This document shows positions 1 through 6,332 of a DNA stretch of 11,584 bases, one piece after another. The DNA is from CAZPCT01 sp964585325. Its GTDB lineage: Bacteria > Patescibacteriota > Minisyncoccia > JACQLN01 > CAZPCT01. The translations under genes and the position numbers were made by a program. Each line of letters opens with the position of its first letter. The stretch's first letter is position 1. The notes below the pieces were generated by a model. That model was given only the letters and a program-made list of their open reading frames with translations. It ran no database searches and had not been told where the DNA came from. The stretch is from assembly GCA_964585325.1 (NCBI GenBank), contig CAZPCT010000009.1, positions 1-11,584 on the forward strand, in the 5' to 3' direction.

Positions 1-33
1 AATTATATTTAAATATAATTTAATTATATAATT
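1..33. repeat. AT-rich perfect palindromes at the 3' end of the glycosyltransferase gene
   Basis: Positions 1-20 form a perfect 20-nt palindrome (AATTATATTT followed by AAATATAATT), and 22-33 form a second perfect 12-nt palindrome (AATTATATAATT). The second lies inside the last codons of the minus-strand glycosyltransferase and the first begins at its stop codon. As RNA they could form weak A-U hairpins and so mark a transcript end, but the window edge hides what follows and no GC-rich terminator stem is visible. AT-rich DNA gives short palindromes easily, so a function is uncertain. Confidence 0.5.
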
Positions 34-1108
34 CTTGTAATGTGTTTTCTGTCTCTCCCACCATTCGTTCCACGGTAAATTCACGCGCCTTCACTTTTCC
101 TTGTTCAGAAAGCTTCTTTCGCAGGCGCGGTTCGTTCAACAACCGCTCAAGCGCGTCCTGTATCTGTTGGTTGTTGTTAAACTCCACAAACAGACCTGTC
201 TCCTCGTGCTCTATAACCTCAGTATTGCCTCCAATAGAGGTGGTGACAACTGGTGTTCCTATCGCAAGCGCCTCTAGCACCGTGATGGAAAAGTTTTCAA
301 ATGCCGTATTGAGAACAAATACATCCGCAGCCGAAAGTGCTGTCAGTACCTCTTGACGAGGTGCAGTGGAGTAAATACTCAATTTCACCTTTTCCACGTT
401 TTTATTAAGCTCCATAACTGCGGACCTAAGTACATCAAAACCCTTCAAAGGTATATCACGCCCTATAGAAACCGCCAGAAAGTCACTTTTTGAAAGACCC
501 AGCTGTTTGCGCGCCTCTTCTCGCGTTGGTGTACCGCTCGGCGTTTCCATACCAGTATAGATGACCACAATACGGCGTGAATCCACTCCCCACCCTGTAA
601 GAATGGGACGCAGGGTTGCAGCAGGCAACACAACTTTATCTGCACCACGCGCTACTTTTATTTGAATATTTCGCATCTTTCCTATCGTGCCAGGATATGA
701 GGTGTGGTGTTGGAACGCCTCAGGCAGATCATCTGTAAGACCCTTGTTGTGTGCTTGCTCCCATGAATAGTCCCCTGGCACACGCACTGCCATCTTTTTG
801 CGCAAAACTTTGTTTGCCAAATACGCCGGATAGCCCGCAGAGACAAGGTCCTGTAGATACAGCACATCCGCACCTCTTCCCCACCAGAGAACAGTAAAAA
901 GGTATTTGAGGTAGTTGAGCGGCTTTGAGCCAGTACGAATCACCCTGTGGACAGGAAAGAGATACGTATTCGTTTCCTTAGCGTCAGAGTATGTCACCAC
1001 GCGAACACCGTGCCCCCTGCGCATGAGCTCAGTGGCCATCTTTTCTGTGTATGTAGCAGGACCGCCTGACTCGGGAGGGAAAATGCCAGTGCAAAATAAA
1101 ATTCTCAT
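20..1108 (-). CDS. GT-B fold glycosyltransferase, family 4-like, with a shortened C-terminal domain
   Basis: This 362-residue protein resembles retaining glycosyltransferases of family GT4, which move a sugar from a nucleotide-sugar donor to a glycan or lipid-linked acceptor at the inner face of the membrane. The N-terminal Rossmann half opens with MRILFCTGIFPP and the acceptor-side loop GGPATY (residues 15-20). The C-terminal donor half has SIGRDIPLKG (214-223), whose Lys usually contacts the donor phosphate, and the EX7E pair E271/E279, followed by GTPVV and SIGGNTEVI. There are only about 48 residues between K222 and E271. The usual GxGP...L...VxFxG segment is largely missing, so the donor domain is compact. 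No signal peptide or membrane helix is seen. It lies 26 nt downstream of another GT4 gene on the same strand, so the two are probably co-transcribed. There is no SD before the ATG. Donor and acceptor cannot be told from sequence. Confidence 0.88.
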   Translation of the reverse strand: MRILFCTGIFPPESGGPATYTEKMATELMRRGHGVRVVTYSDAKETNTYLFPVHRVIRTGSKPLNYLKYLFTVLWWGRGADVLYLQDLVSAGYPAYLANKVLRKKMAVRVPGDYSWEQAHNKGLTDDLPEAFQHHTSYPGTIGKMRNIQIKVARGADKVVLPAATLRPILTGWGVDSRRIVVIYTGMETPSGTPTREEARKQLGLSKSDFLAVSIGRDIPLKGFDVLRSAVMELNKNVEKVKLSIYSTAPRQEVLTALSAADVFVLNTAFENFSITVLEALAIGTPVVTTSIGGNTEVIEHEETGLFVEFNNNQQIQDALERLLNEPRLRKKLSEQGKVKAREFTVERMVGETENTLQELYN

Positions 1109-1134
1109 TTTACTTTAGTATCAAGAATCATGAG

Positions 1135-2310
1135 TTATGAATTACGGACTATAACGTGCTGAAAAATGATATTCATTCGTTCGGCTATGGTATCCCAGCT
1201 GTACTCACGCTTCACCAACTCCTGTCCTTGCTTTGCAATGTGACCACGCAGATTATTGTCCTCAATCAGAAGCTTTATCTTTTCAGCCACGTCCTGTGGA
1301 TCATCTACGCTCGCAAAGAGTCCCGTCTCCCCGTCTTTTAGAAAGTCAGGAATACCGCCTACATTTGTTGCAATAATGGGCAGGCCTGCCGCCATCGCTT
1401 CCAGAAACGATATCCCCAATCCTTCAGAGCGGGAAATACGAGCAAAGATATCGGCTTTTTTAAGCTCTTCTGGAATTTCCTCAAACGGAACGGGGCCCTG
1501 GAAATCAACACAATTTTTAATCCCCAACCACTCAGCCAGCTGTACAAGTCTGGCGCGTTCAGGGCCGTCACCCACTACGCGTAGGCGGTGGTCAGTAAAC
1601 GGCAGATATGACATCGCTTTGATGAGGGTGTCTACGCCGTTCTTTTTTACAAGTCGGGACGTGGTAATGATGGTGACAGGAAAATGAAGTTCAGAGCGAG
1701 GAGCTTGGTGAAACTTTTCAAAGTTGACGCCGTTGGGCACCACATCTATGGGTGCGCGGGCGCCGCGCTTCTGCGCCAGCTCTTTGAGAAACGTGCTGAT
1801 GACCTGAATATGGTCTGCAAAGTACAGGGCGGCGCGCCACGAAAGATATATAATGCCAAGATGTCTAAACGTAAGATGCCGCATATCGTCACCTTCCTGC
1901 ACCGTCTGTAAGATAGGCACCCCGCGCGAAAGACCTGTAATTTTAAGTAGATACGGCGCCCCGCTCATAAATGTCAGCATAATACACCAGTACAGACTGA
2001 TGCGCTCCTCTTTCACAAGCCGGCGAGCAAGCACCGCCCCCACAAACGGCGAGATAAGTTTGTCTATATACCCCAGACGCCCCGTGCCGACCCTATACAC
2101 TGTAACATTACCTATGCGCTCTTTTTTTGGATGTTGCGGAGAAAAACGGGTCGTAATAAGAAAAAACTCATTCTGCAGCCTATCAGTTATCTCTTTAACA
2201 GCAAGTTCGGCGCCTCCTATAAGGGGTAGGTAAGCATTTGAGAAAATGAGAATGCGTTGTTGTTCCACGGTGTTTTCTATAGTAGCATTTGGCGTGTTAT
2301 TATCAATCAT
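1135..2310 (-). CDS. GT-B fold glycosyltransferase, family 4
   Basis: This 391-residue GT4 glycosyltransferase has both Rossmann halves intact. The start of the first domain is ILIFSNAYLPLIGGAE (residues 20-35). The linker has the motif VPNGVNFEKF (191-200). The donor domain begins TSRLVKKNG (217-225), carrying the Arg and Lys that bind the donor diphosphate, continues with RVVGDGPERARL (244-255), and has the EX7E pair E296/E304 in EGLGISFLE, then AGLPIIATNVGG. Length is normal for the family. The likely role is assembly of a surface polysaccharide or glycolipid together with the two neighbouring transferases. The ATG at 2310 directly abuts the ATG of the divergent gene at 2311, and conserved sequence only begins near residue 19. 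A GTG at 2268 (residue 15) is therefore an alternative start, supported by an extended -10-like element just upstream of it. No SD precedes either start. Confidence 0.9.
   Translation of the reverse strand: MIDNNTPNATIENTVEQQRILIFSNAYLPLIGGAELAVKEITDRLQNEFFLITTRFSPQHPKKERIGNVTVYRVGTGRLGYIDKLISPFVGAVLARRLVKEERISLYWCIMLTFMSGAPYLLKITGLSRGVPILQTVQEGDDMRHLTFRHLGIIYLSWRAALYFADHIQVISTFLKELAQKRGARAPIDVVPNGVNFEKFHQAPRSELHFPVTIITTSRLVKKNGVDTLIKAMSYLPFTDHRLRVVGDGPERARLVQLAEWLGIKNCVDFQGPVPFEEIPEELKKADIFARISRSEGLGISFLEAMAAGLPIIATNVGGIPDFLKDGETGLFASVDDPQDVAEKIKLLIEDNNLRGHIAKQGQELVKREYSWDTIAERMNIIFQHVIVRNS
2279..2287 (-). promoter_or_regulatory. possible extended -10 promoter for the minus-strand glycosyltransferase pair
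   Basis: Read on the minus strand, TGC-TACTAT (2287 to 2279) matches the extended -10 form TGn-TATAAT, with one mismatch in the hexamer. Transcription would begin near 2272, only about 4 nt before the alternative GTG start at 2268. If this is real, the long ATG-initiated form of the protein is not made from this promoter. There is no convincing -35 at normal spacing. Confidence 0.35.
2295..2303 (+). promoter_or_regulatory. possible extended -10 promoter giving a leaderless transcript
   Basis: TGT-TATTAT (2295-2303) matches the extended -10 form TGn-TATAAT with one mismatch. The expected transcription start, 7 nt beyond the hexamer, falls on the A of the ATG at 2311, so the mRNA would be leaderless. 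This agrees with the lack of any SD sequence before that ATG. No good -35 is visible. Confidence 0.4.
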
Positions 2311-3495
2311 ATGTCAACTGACGTGCAACGGAAAAATAAGGTTTTCATTCTTGTCACGCTGGGTGAAATGGGCGGCGCGCAAAAGTACGTGCAGGATATG
2401 GCAAGTGGTCTTGTGGCCACGTATGACATAACCATCGGCTCAGGTGTTGAGACGGGAGATGAGCTGCTTGCGTGGGCACGCGAAAAACGTATACAGACCG
2501 TGCATTTCCCCCATCTGAAGCGCGGCCTTGCGTTTGGCACGCTCCCCGCGCTCTCAGACTTCCCGTTCTGGATAGACCTGGTGCGCCACCTGCGCAAGGA
2601 GAGATACGACATTGTGCACCTGAACAGCTCAAAGGTGGGCTATCTGGGTGCCCTTGCCACATTTTTTGTACCACACGTAAAGACCGTCTTCACTGTTCAC
2701 GGGTGGGCGTACGAAGACCCAACAGTGAGCCAGAAAGGACGCAAATGGCTGTGGGTGGCGGTGAACAAGTTTGGCGCGTACTTCCTAGACCGCATTATTC
2801 TTATTTCCCATTCGTACTTTGAGAGCGCACTTCACCATCATATAGCGCCCCCACGCAAGCTCTTTGTAGTGCACAACGGGTTTGACCCCAAAAGCGTGAA
2901 GTTTCTTACAAAGGAAGAGGCCCGGGAACGTCTTACAGAGAGGAGAAGCGTCCCCTCAGGCGTCCCCGTTATAGGCACCATCGCAAACCTCTACTACACC
3001 AAAGATTTAAAGACGATGATAGCGGCCCTCGCCTATATGAAGCACACCAACGCTCACCTTGTCATTGTGGGTGGACCGGGGCCACAGCCACAGGAAGAGC
3101 TCCAAGACCACGCCCAGCGCCTTGGTGTTGCGGCGCGCGTACACCTTGTAGGCAGAATTGAGAACGCGGCCCGGTTTATGAAGGGGCTGGACGTCTACGC
3201 CATAAGCTCCGTAAAAGAAGGGCTCTCCTACACCGTGCTTGAGGCAATGGCCGCGGGCGTACCCATTGTGGCCACACCTGTGGGCGGCAACACTGAGGTG
3301 CTGTTTCACAATTCTAAAAAGCCAGCGGCGCTCAGCGTTCCCGTAGGTAATTCACAAAAGTTCGCAGACGCGCTTGACGCCGTGTTAGACGACCCTGCGC
3401 TGGGGCGCAAACTCACCCGTAACGCAAAAGAACGCCTTAAGGCGTTCTCCTACGCGCGCATGATAGCACTCACTAAGTGGGTGTATGAACTGTAG
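2311..3495 (+). CDS. GT-B fold glycosyltransferase, family 4
   Basis: From the ATG at 2311 the protein has 394 residues and reads like a GT4 transferase of the kind found in capsule and exopolysaccharide loci. The first domain starts VFILVTLGEMGGAQKYV (residues 11-27). The segment DIVHLNSSKVGYLGA (100-114) and HGWAYEDP (130-137) are typical of the acceptor side. VVHNGFDP (186-193) marks the linker. The donor domain has IANLYYTKDLKTM (224-236), where the Lys is kept but the usual Arg is replaced by Asn-Leu, then GGPGPQPQEEL, and the EX7E pair E303/E311 in EGLSYTVLE, with AGVPIVATPVGGNTEV. The frame stays open upstream to an ATG at 2257, but those 18 extra residues overlap the divergent gene and do not resemble the family, so 2311 is preferred. 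It ends 33 nt from the convergent TPR gene. Confidence 0.9.
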   Translation: MSTDVQRKNKVFILVTLGEMGGAQKYVQDMASGLVATYDITIGSGVETGDELLAWAREKRIQTVHFPHLKRGLAFGTLPALSDFPFWIDLVRHLRKERYDIVHLNSSKVGYLGALATFFVPHVKTVFTVHGWAYEDPTVSQKGRKWLWVAVNKFGAYFLDRIILISHSYFESALHHHIAPPRKLFVVHNGFDPKSVKFLTKEEARERLTERRSVPSGVPVIGTIANLYYTKDLKTMIAALAYMKHTNAHLVIVGGPGPQPQEELQDHAQRLGVAARVHLVGRIENAARFMKGLDVYAISSVKEGLSYTVLEAMAAGVPIVATPVGGNTEVLFHNSKKPAALSVPVGNSQKFADALDAVLDDPALGRKLTRNAKERLKAFSYARMIALTKWVYEL

Positions 3496-3498
3496 TTC

Positions 3499-3526
3499 AG
3501 AGGCTAGATTCTATCTCCTAGCTTCT
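3499..3526. terminator. stem-loop between convergent genes, possible weak bidirectional terminator
   Basis: AGAGGCTAG (3499-3507) can pair with CTAGCTTCT (3518-3526) across a 10-nt loop: 9 pairs with one G-U. It fills the whole 33-nt gap between the plus-strand glycosyltransferase stop and the minus-strand TPR gene stop, where a shared terminator is expected. No T-run follows on either strand, so classical intrinsic termination is doubtful. Confidence 0.4.
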
Positions 3527-3528
3527 AA

Positions 3529-4110
3529 TTAAAGGCTGTTTTTAAGTCCCTCAATTTTGACTCTCAGCTCATTGCGCAGTTTCTGGTCAGTTGTAAGGTC
3601 AGCTGAACGCTCATAGAGGGCCAGAGCTTGCTTCTTCGAGTCTTCATTCGTTGAATGAAAAAGATACAGATCGCCCAGCTTGGCGTAGATACTGCCACGG
3701 TTGCCGCCCATCTCAAGCGAACGCTCGTATGCGACTACGGCATCCCGGTATTGATGCATGAAGGAGAGAAGGTCCCCTTTAAGCTCATGGTATGAAGCGT
3801 CTGTTTCGTGTTGCGCCTCTATCTCCTGAGAGACCCGGAGCGCCTCGCCATACAGCCCCGCACGCACGTAGTCATCAAACGCGTCACGTGCGGCCTCGTC
3901 CACTGGTTCGTCTTCGCGGGGCGGCTCTGTCTCCGCAAGATCAAGCGCACGCAATCTCAGCTCCTCTGCAGGAAGGCTCTGGTCCTGCGTCACCAGCTCT
4001 GCGTTCTCAAAGTCATCCGCACTATAGGAAGGACTTCTGAACAGGAAGAGTGAGACCAAAATGACAACCACTACTATGGCACCCGCAATGATAAGATTTT
4101 TCTTAGACAT
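3529..4110 (-). CDS. membrane-anchored TPR-repeat protein
   Basis: This 193-residue protein has a short Lys-containing N-terminus, one hydrophobic helix (about residues 6-24, rich in Ile/Val/Leu) and then a soluble domain predicted to lie outside the membrane. It is a signal anchor rather than a cleaved signal, since no AxA site follows. An acidic Pro-containing stretch (62-72) links to a helical domain with TPR-like repeats near 74-101, 106-135 and 139-171. The second repeat shows the clearest pattern (YHELKGDLLSFMHQYRDAVV, then AYERSLE). TPR domains usually hold protein partners, so this may be a scaffold at the cell surface. The partner is unknown, though the abundant secreted protein encoded just upstream on the same strand is a candidate. 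The gene lies beyond the terminator of that protein and so is probably transcribed separately. The leader has two copies of AATACTT just before the ATG and no SD. Confidence 0.82.
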   Translation of the reverse strand: MSKKNLIIAGAIVVVVILVSLFLFRSPSYSADDFENAELVTQDQSLPAEELRLRALDLAETEPPREDEPVDEAARDAFDDYVRAGLYGEALRVSQEIEAQHETDASYHELKGDLLSFMHQYRDAVVAYERSLEMGGNRGSIYAKLGDLYLFHSTNEDSKKQALALYERSADLTTDQKLRNELRVKIEGLKNSL

Positions 4111-4253
4111 GAGTAAGTATTAAGTATTAAGGAGAAAGTATTATGGACTATGAATGAGGTAGTAAGTTGTAAGGGAAGCGCTTTATACGTTCTACTTTCT
4201 ACCTACTACTTCTGTATATGACGAGGTTAGCACACTCTCCTTTCGTGCCACAA
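4111..4253. other. intergenic region with repetitive A/T/G-rich text and a stray plus-strand translation signal
   Basis: This gap between the TPR gene and the terminator holds no convincing gene. It contains short quasi-repeats (TAAGTAT/TAAGTAT, GTAGTAAG, and a partly complementary run CTACTTTCTACC then TACTACTTC at 4192-4212). On the plus strand, 4127-4141 reads TTAAGGAGAAAGTAT, the same 15 nt found in the ribosome-binding region of the surface-protein gene. It is followed by ATG at 4143, but that frame stops after four codons. An overlapping frame from the ATG at 4150 encodes 23 mostly hydrophobic residues up to a TGA at 4219-4221. I do not call it a gene. Confidence 0.4.
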
Positions 4254-4283
4254 CCAAAAAGAGCCCCGAAGGGCTCTTTTTGG
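4254..4283 (-). terminator. intrinsic terminator with UUCG tetraloop after the surface-protein gene
   Basis: CCAAAAAGAGCCC (4254-4266) and GGGCTCTTTTTGG (4271-4283) are perfectly complementary, giving a 13-bp stem. In the minus-strand RNA the loop is UUCG closed by C-G, an exceptionally stable tetraloop, and the GC core is followed by a U5 run, as expected for Rho-independent termination. It lies about 40 nt past the stop of the gene ending at 4323. The stem is symmetrical and could also stop plus-strand transcripts, where the loop would be CGAA. Confidence 0.93.
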
Positions 4284-4288
4284 TGTGT

Positions 4289-4322
4289 CCTAGAACGTTG
4301 CTAGGTCTAGTTAGAAACTAGA
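4289..4322 (-). repeat. two small hairpins between the stop codon and the terminator
   Basis: TCTAGTT (4306-4312) pairs with AACTAGA (4316-4322) over a 3-nt loop, directly against the stop codon. CCTAG (4289-4293) pairs with CTAGG (4301-4305) over 7 nt. Together with the terminator they make three consecutive stem-loops in the 3' untranslated region. Such stacks may slow 3' exonuclease decay of a highly expressed mRNA, which is inference. Confidence 0.6.
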
Positions 4323-6332
4323 TTAGCGAGCGTTCATGAAGACAGGACCAGCGTCAAACTCTGCAAGAGCCGCTAATGGGTACGTGTTGGCGTCAGCAGT
4401 CGCGTCTGTGTCGGCTGACCATCCAATGCTTTCCATTTGGATCTCGAAGAAGTTATCTTCAGATGCTGTCAAGTTCACGGTCAAGGTAAAGCGTCGTGTC
4501 TGAGATTCAAGTACCTTGAATGCACCGGTGGTGCCGTCCGTAGAACTGTTGGACATTGTGAGGATAGCGGTGCTGGTGGCATCAGTGTCTACTGCGCCGT
4601 TGATAAGAACGTCGTAGTTTACACCGTGCTCAGCAGTCGCTGTGTCCGCGTCGTCAGTTGAAGTGCCAAGGTAAATGGTTGAGCCAAACGCAGTCACGTC
4701 GTAGACGATCTTGAATTCTGCGCGGTCATTTTCAGATGCCTGAGCATTTCCTGCAATAACGTTAGCCTCAGTTGAGACAAGCGTTACGGTAAAGCCGTTG
4801 TCGTATGCAGAGTGTGCATCTCCAACCGCTGTACCAGTCTTGTCACCATCAGCAAGGTCCTCACCTGAAGCGTCCTCAACAACCCATGAGTCGGTCTCGT
4901 CGTCGGTGATCTCTGCAAGCAATGTGGTTCCTTCTACGAAGGAAGCGTCAATCGCTTCAAAGTTAACCGCTACCACAAAGTTGTGGGTACCTGGCTCAAG
5001 AGTAAGGTTGAGGTCATCAAACGTTACCGGAACGTCTGTTGCGTCCTCTGAGGTAACGTTTTCGGTGCCAACCTGGTCGTCACCGTCAAGCAGCAAGTGC
5101 GCTGCAGAGATAACGTCATTGAGGTCGTCTTCGCTTGTGGTGAAGTCAACCACAATCTCGTCAATGAAGAGATCCGCGTTGCCCTCTACCTCAATGTTGA
5201 ATGAGAGTACAGGAACGTTGTTCGTGCGGCTGCTTGAGTCCACGTCAATCAGATGAGCGTCGTTAATGTCGTCGTCATCGTCGTTGAGTGAAATCTTCAT
5301 CTTTGTGTCAGCCGCTGAAGCGAATGCTTCGAATGAGAAGATTCGTGTAGCGCCAATGTCGCCAGTGGAGGTGTCAGAAATGACAGCGCCCTGTGCGTCA
5401 CGGAAACGAACCGAGTCAATCTCAACCGACCACTCTTCTCCTTCATCGTCAGAGTCAATGTTGCCAACCGCAGAAACGGCTACCACAAGGTCCTCGGTGT
5501 CACTCATACGAATGATAGCACCTGAATCAAGTGATAGTGTGCGTGACCAGACTCCCTGTGCGCCTTCGGTGAAGTCGTCCGCGTCTGAGCGGGCAACTCT
5601 TTCACCGTTGAACCACACTGAAATCTCGTCAGCGTAGCGAGGAAGGTTGTTTGAAGAACCTGCCTCTTCTGTGCCGCCTGCGTGGTCAAAGATAAGACGA
5701 ACCGCGGTCAGCTCAATGTCTGAACCGTCGTCAGCCTCTAACTCAAGACCGGCAACCTCTACATCCTGTTCACCTTCACCAACCTCTTCGTTGTTGAGAG
5801 AGGTAATGAAGTCAGCGTCGTTGATGCTTCCAGCTCCGCCTTCAAGTTCGCCATTGTTGTCTCCATCATCGTCGTCGTCACCTGTTCCTGGTGAACCTGC
5901 CTGTACCAACGCGTTGTACTTAGCCGTTGAAATGGGGCCAAAGTAACCAACTGCTGGTGATACATTGTGTGCTGCCTGCCATCGCGCAACGGCTGAGGTG
6001 GTAAGAGGACCATAGTACATGGTCTCAAAGCCAGCTGAGCCAGCACCTGATGTCGCAACCGTGAAACCGGCTGCGTTCAAGTAGCGCTGGAGACAACGAA
6101 CGTCCTCACCTGAAACACCCTGGAACAAGCTCCGGGTGAATGTGCAAGATACGCCTGTTGAAGCTCCACCTGCAAGCTGAGCCTGCAAAGCCGCGATCTG
6201 CGCCAAAAGGGCGTCAATCTGGGCCTGCAGTTGAGCTGAGGTCTGCGCCTGAGCAGGGGCAGCAAGGGTAGCAACCATAGCAACTGCAATAACTGCAGTT
6301 ACGGCAACTTTCCCTACTTTTCTAATATCCAT
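4323..6332 (-). CDS. secreted peptidoglycan-binding surface protein (S-layer-like candidate)
   Basis: This 669-residue exported protein begins with a clear Sec signal: MDIRKVGK, a hydrophobic core and the cleavage region APAQAQ (about 25-30). Next comes a short Ala/Gln/Leu coiled coil (32-54). A peptidoglycan_binding_1-like domain spans about 62-142: FQGVSGEDVRCLQRYL, then YGPLTTSAVARWQAAHNV, then GYFGPISTAKYNAL. C63 and C80 flank its first helix and could form a disulfide. A Gly/Asp linker (149-163, five consecutive Asp) resembles calcium-binding acidic loops, and a second Asp run sits at 351-355. The rest (about 165-660) is an acidic, Thr/Ser/Val-rich, beta-sheet-like body of several repeat-like domains that I cannot assign. 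The end, YPLAALAEFDAGPVFMNAR, may be a conserved terminal motif. The likely role is a wall-attached structural or adhesive envelope protein, possibly the main surface layer. It is the only gene here with a clear SD (AAGGAG at 6349-6344, 11 nt before the ATG), and it has a very long structured leader and a strong terminator, all suggesting high, controlled expression. Confidence 0.9.
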   Translation of the reverse strand: MDIRKVGKVAVTAVIAVAMVATLAAPAQAQTSAQLQAQIDALLAQIAALQAQLAGGASTGVSCTFTRSLFQGVSGEDVRCLQRYLNAAGFTVATSGAGSAGFETMYYGPLTTSAVARWQAAHNVSPAVGYFGPISTAKYNALVQAGSPGTGDDDDDGDNNGELEGGAGSINDADFITSLNNEEVGEGEQDVEVAGLELEADDGSDIELTAVRLIFDHAGGTEEAGSSNNLPRYADEISVWFNGERVARSDADDFTEGAQGVWSRTLSLDSGAIIRMSDTEDLVVAVSAVGNIDSDDEGEEWSVEIDSVRFRDAQGAVISDTSTGDIGATRIFSFEAFASAADTKMKISLNDDDDDINDAHLIDVDSSSRTNNVPVLSFNIEVEGNADLFIDEIVVDFTTSEDDLNDVISAAHLLLDGDDQVGTENVTSEDATDVPVTFDDLNLTLEPGTHNFVVAVNFEAIDASFVEGTTLLAEITDDETDSWVVEDASGEDLADGDKTGTAVGDAHSAYDNGFTVTLVSTEANVIAGNAQASENDRAEFKIVYDVTAFGSTIYLGTSTDDADTATAEHGVNYDVLINGAVDTDATSTAILTMSNSSTDGTTGAFKVLESQTRRFTLTVNLTASEDNFFEIQMESIGWSADTDATADANTYPLAALAEFDAGPVFMNAR

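Noticed and set aside
2257..2310. Upstream start of the plus-strand glycosyltransferase at 2257
   Set aside because: The 18 extra residues overlap the divergent gene, have no SD and do not match the start of GT4 domains. The ATG at 2311 fits the family.
4798..5946. Long Ser/Thr-rich plus-strand open frames opposite the surface gene
   Set aside because: They are antisense shadows of the Asp/Thr-rich coding sequence and have no family features.
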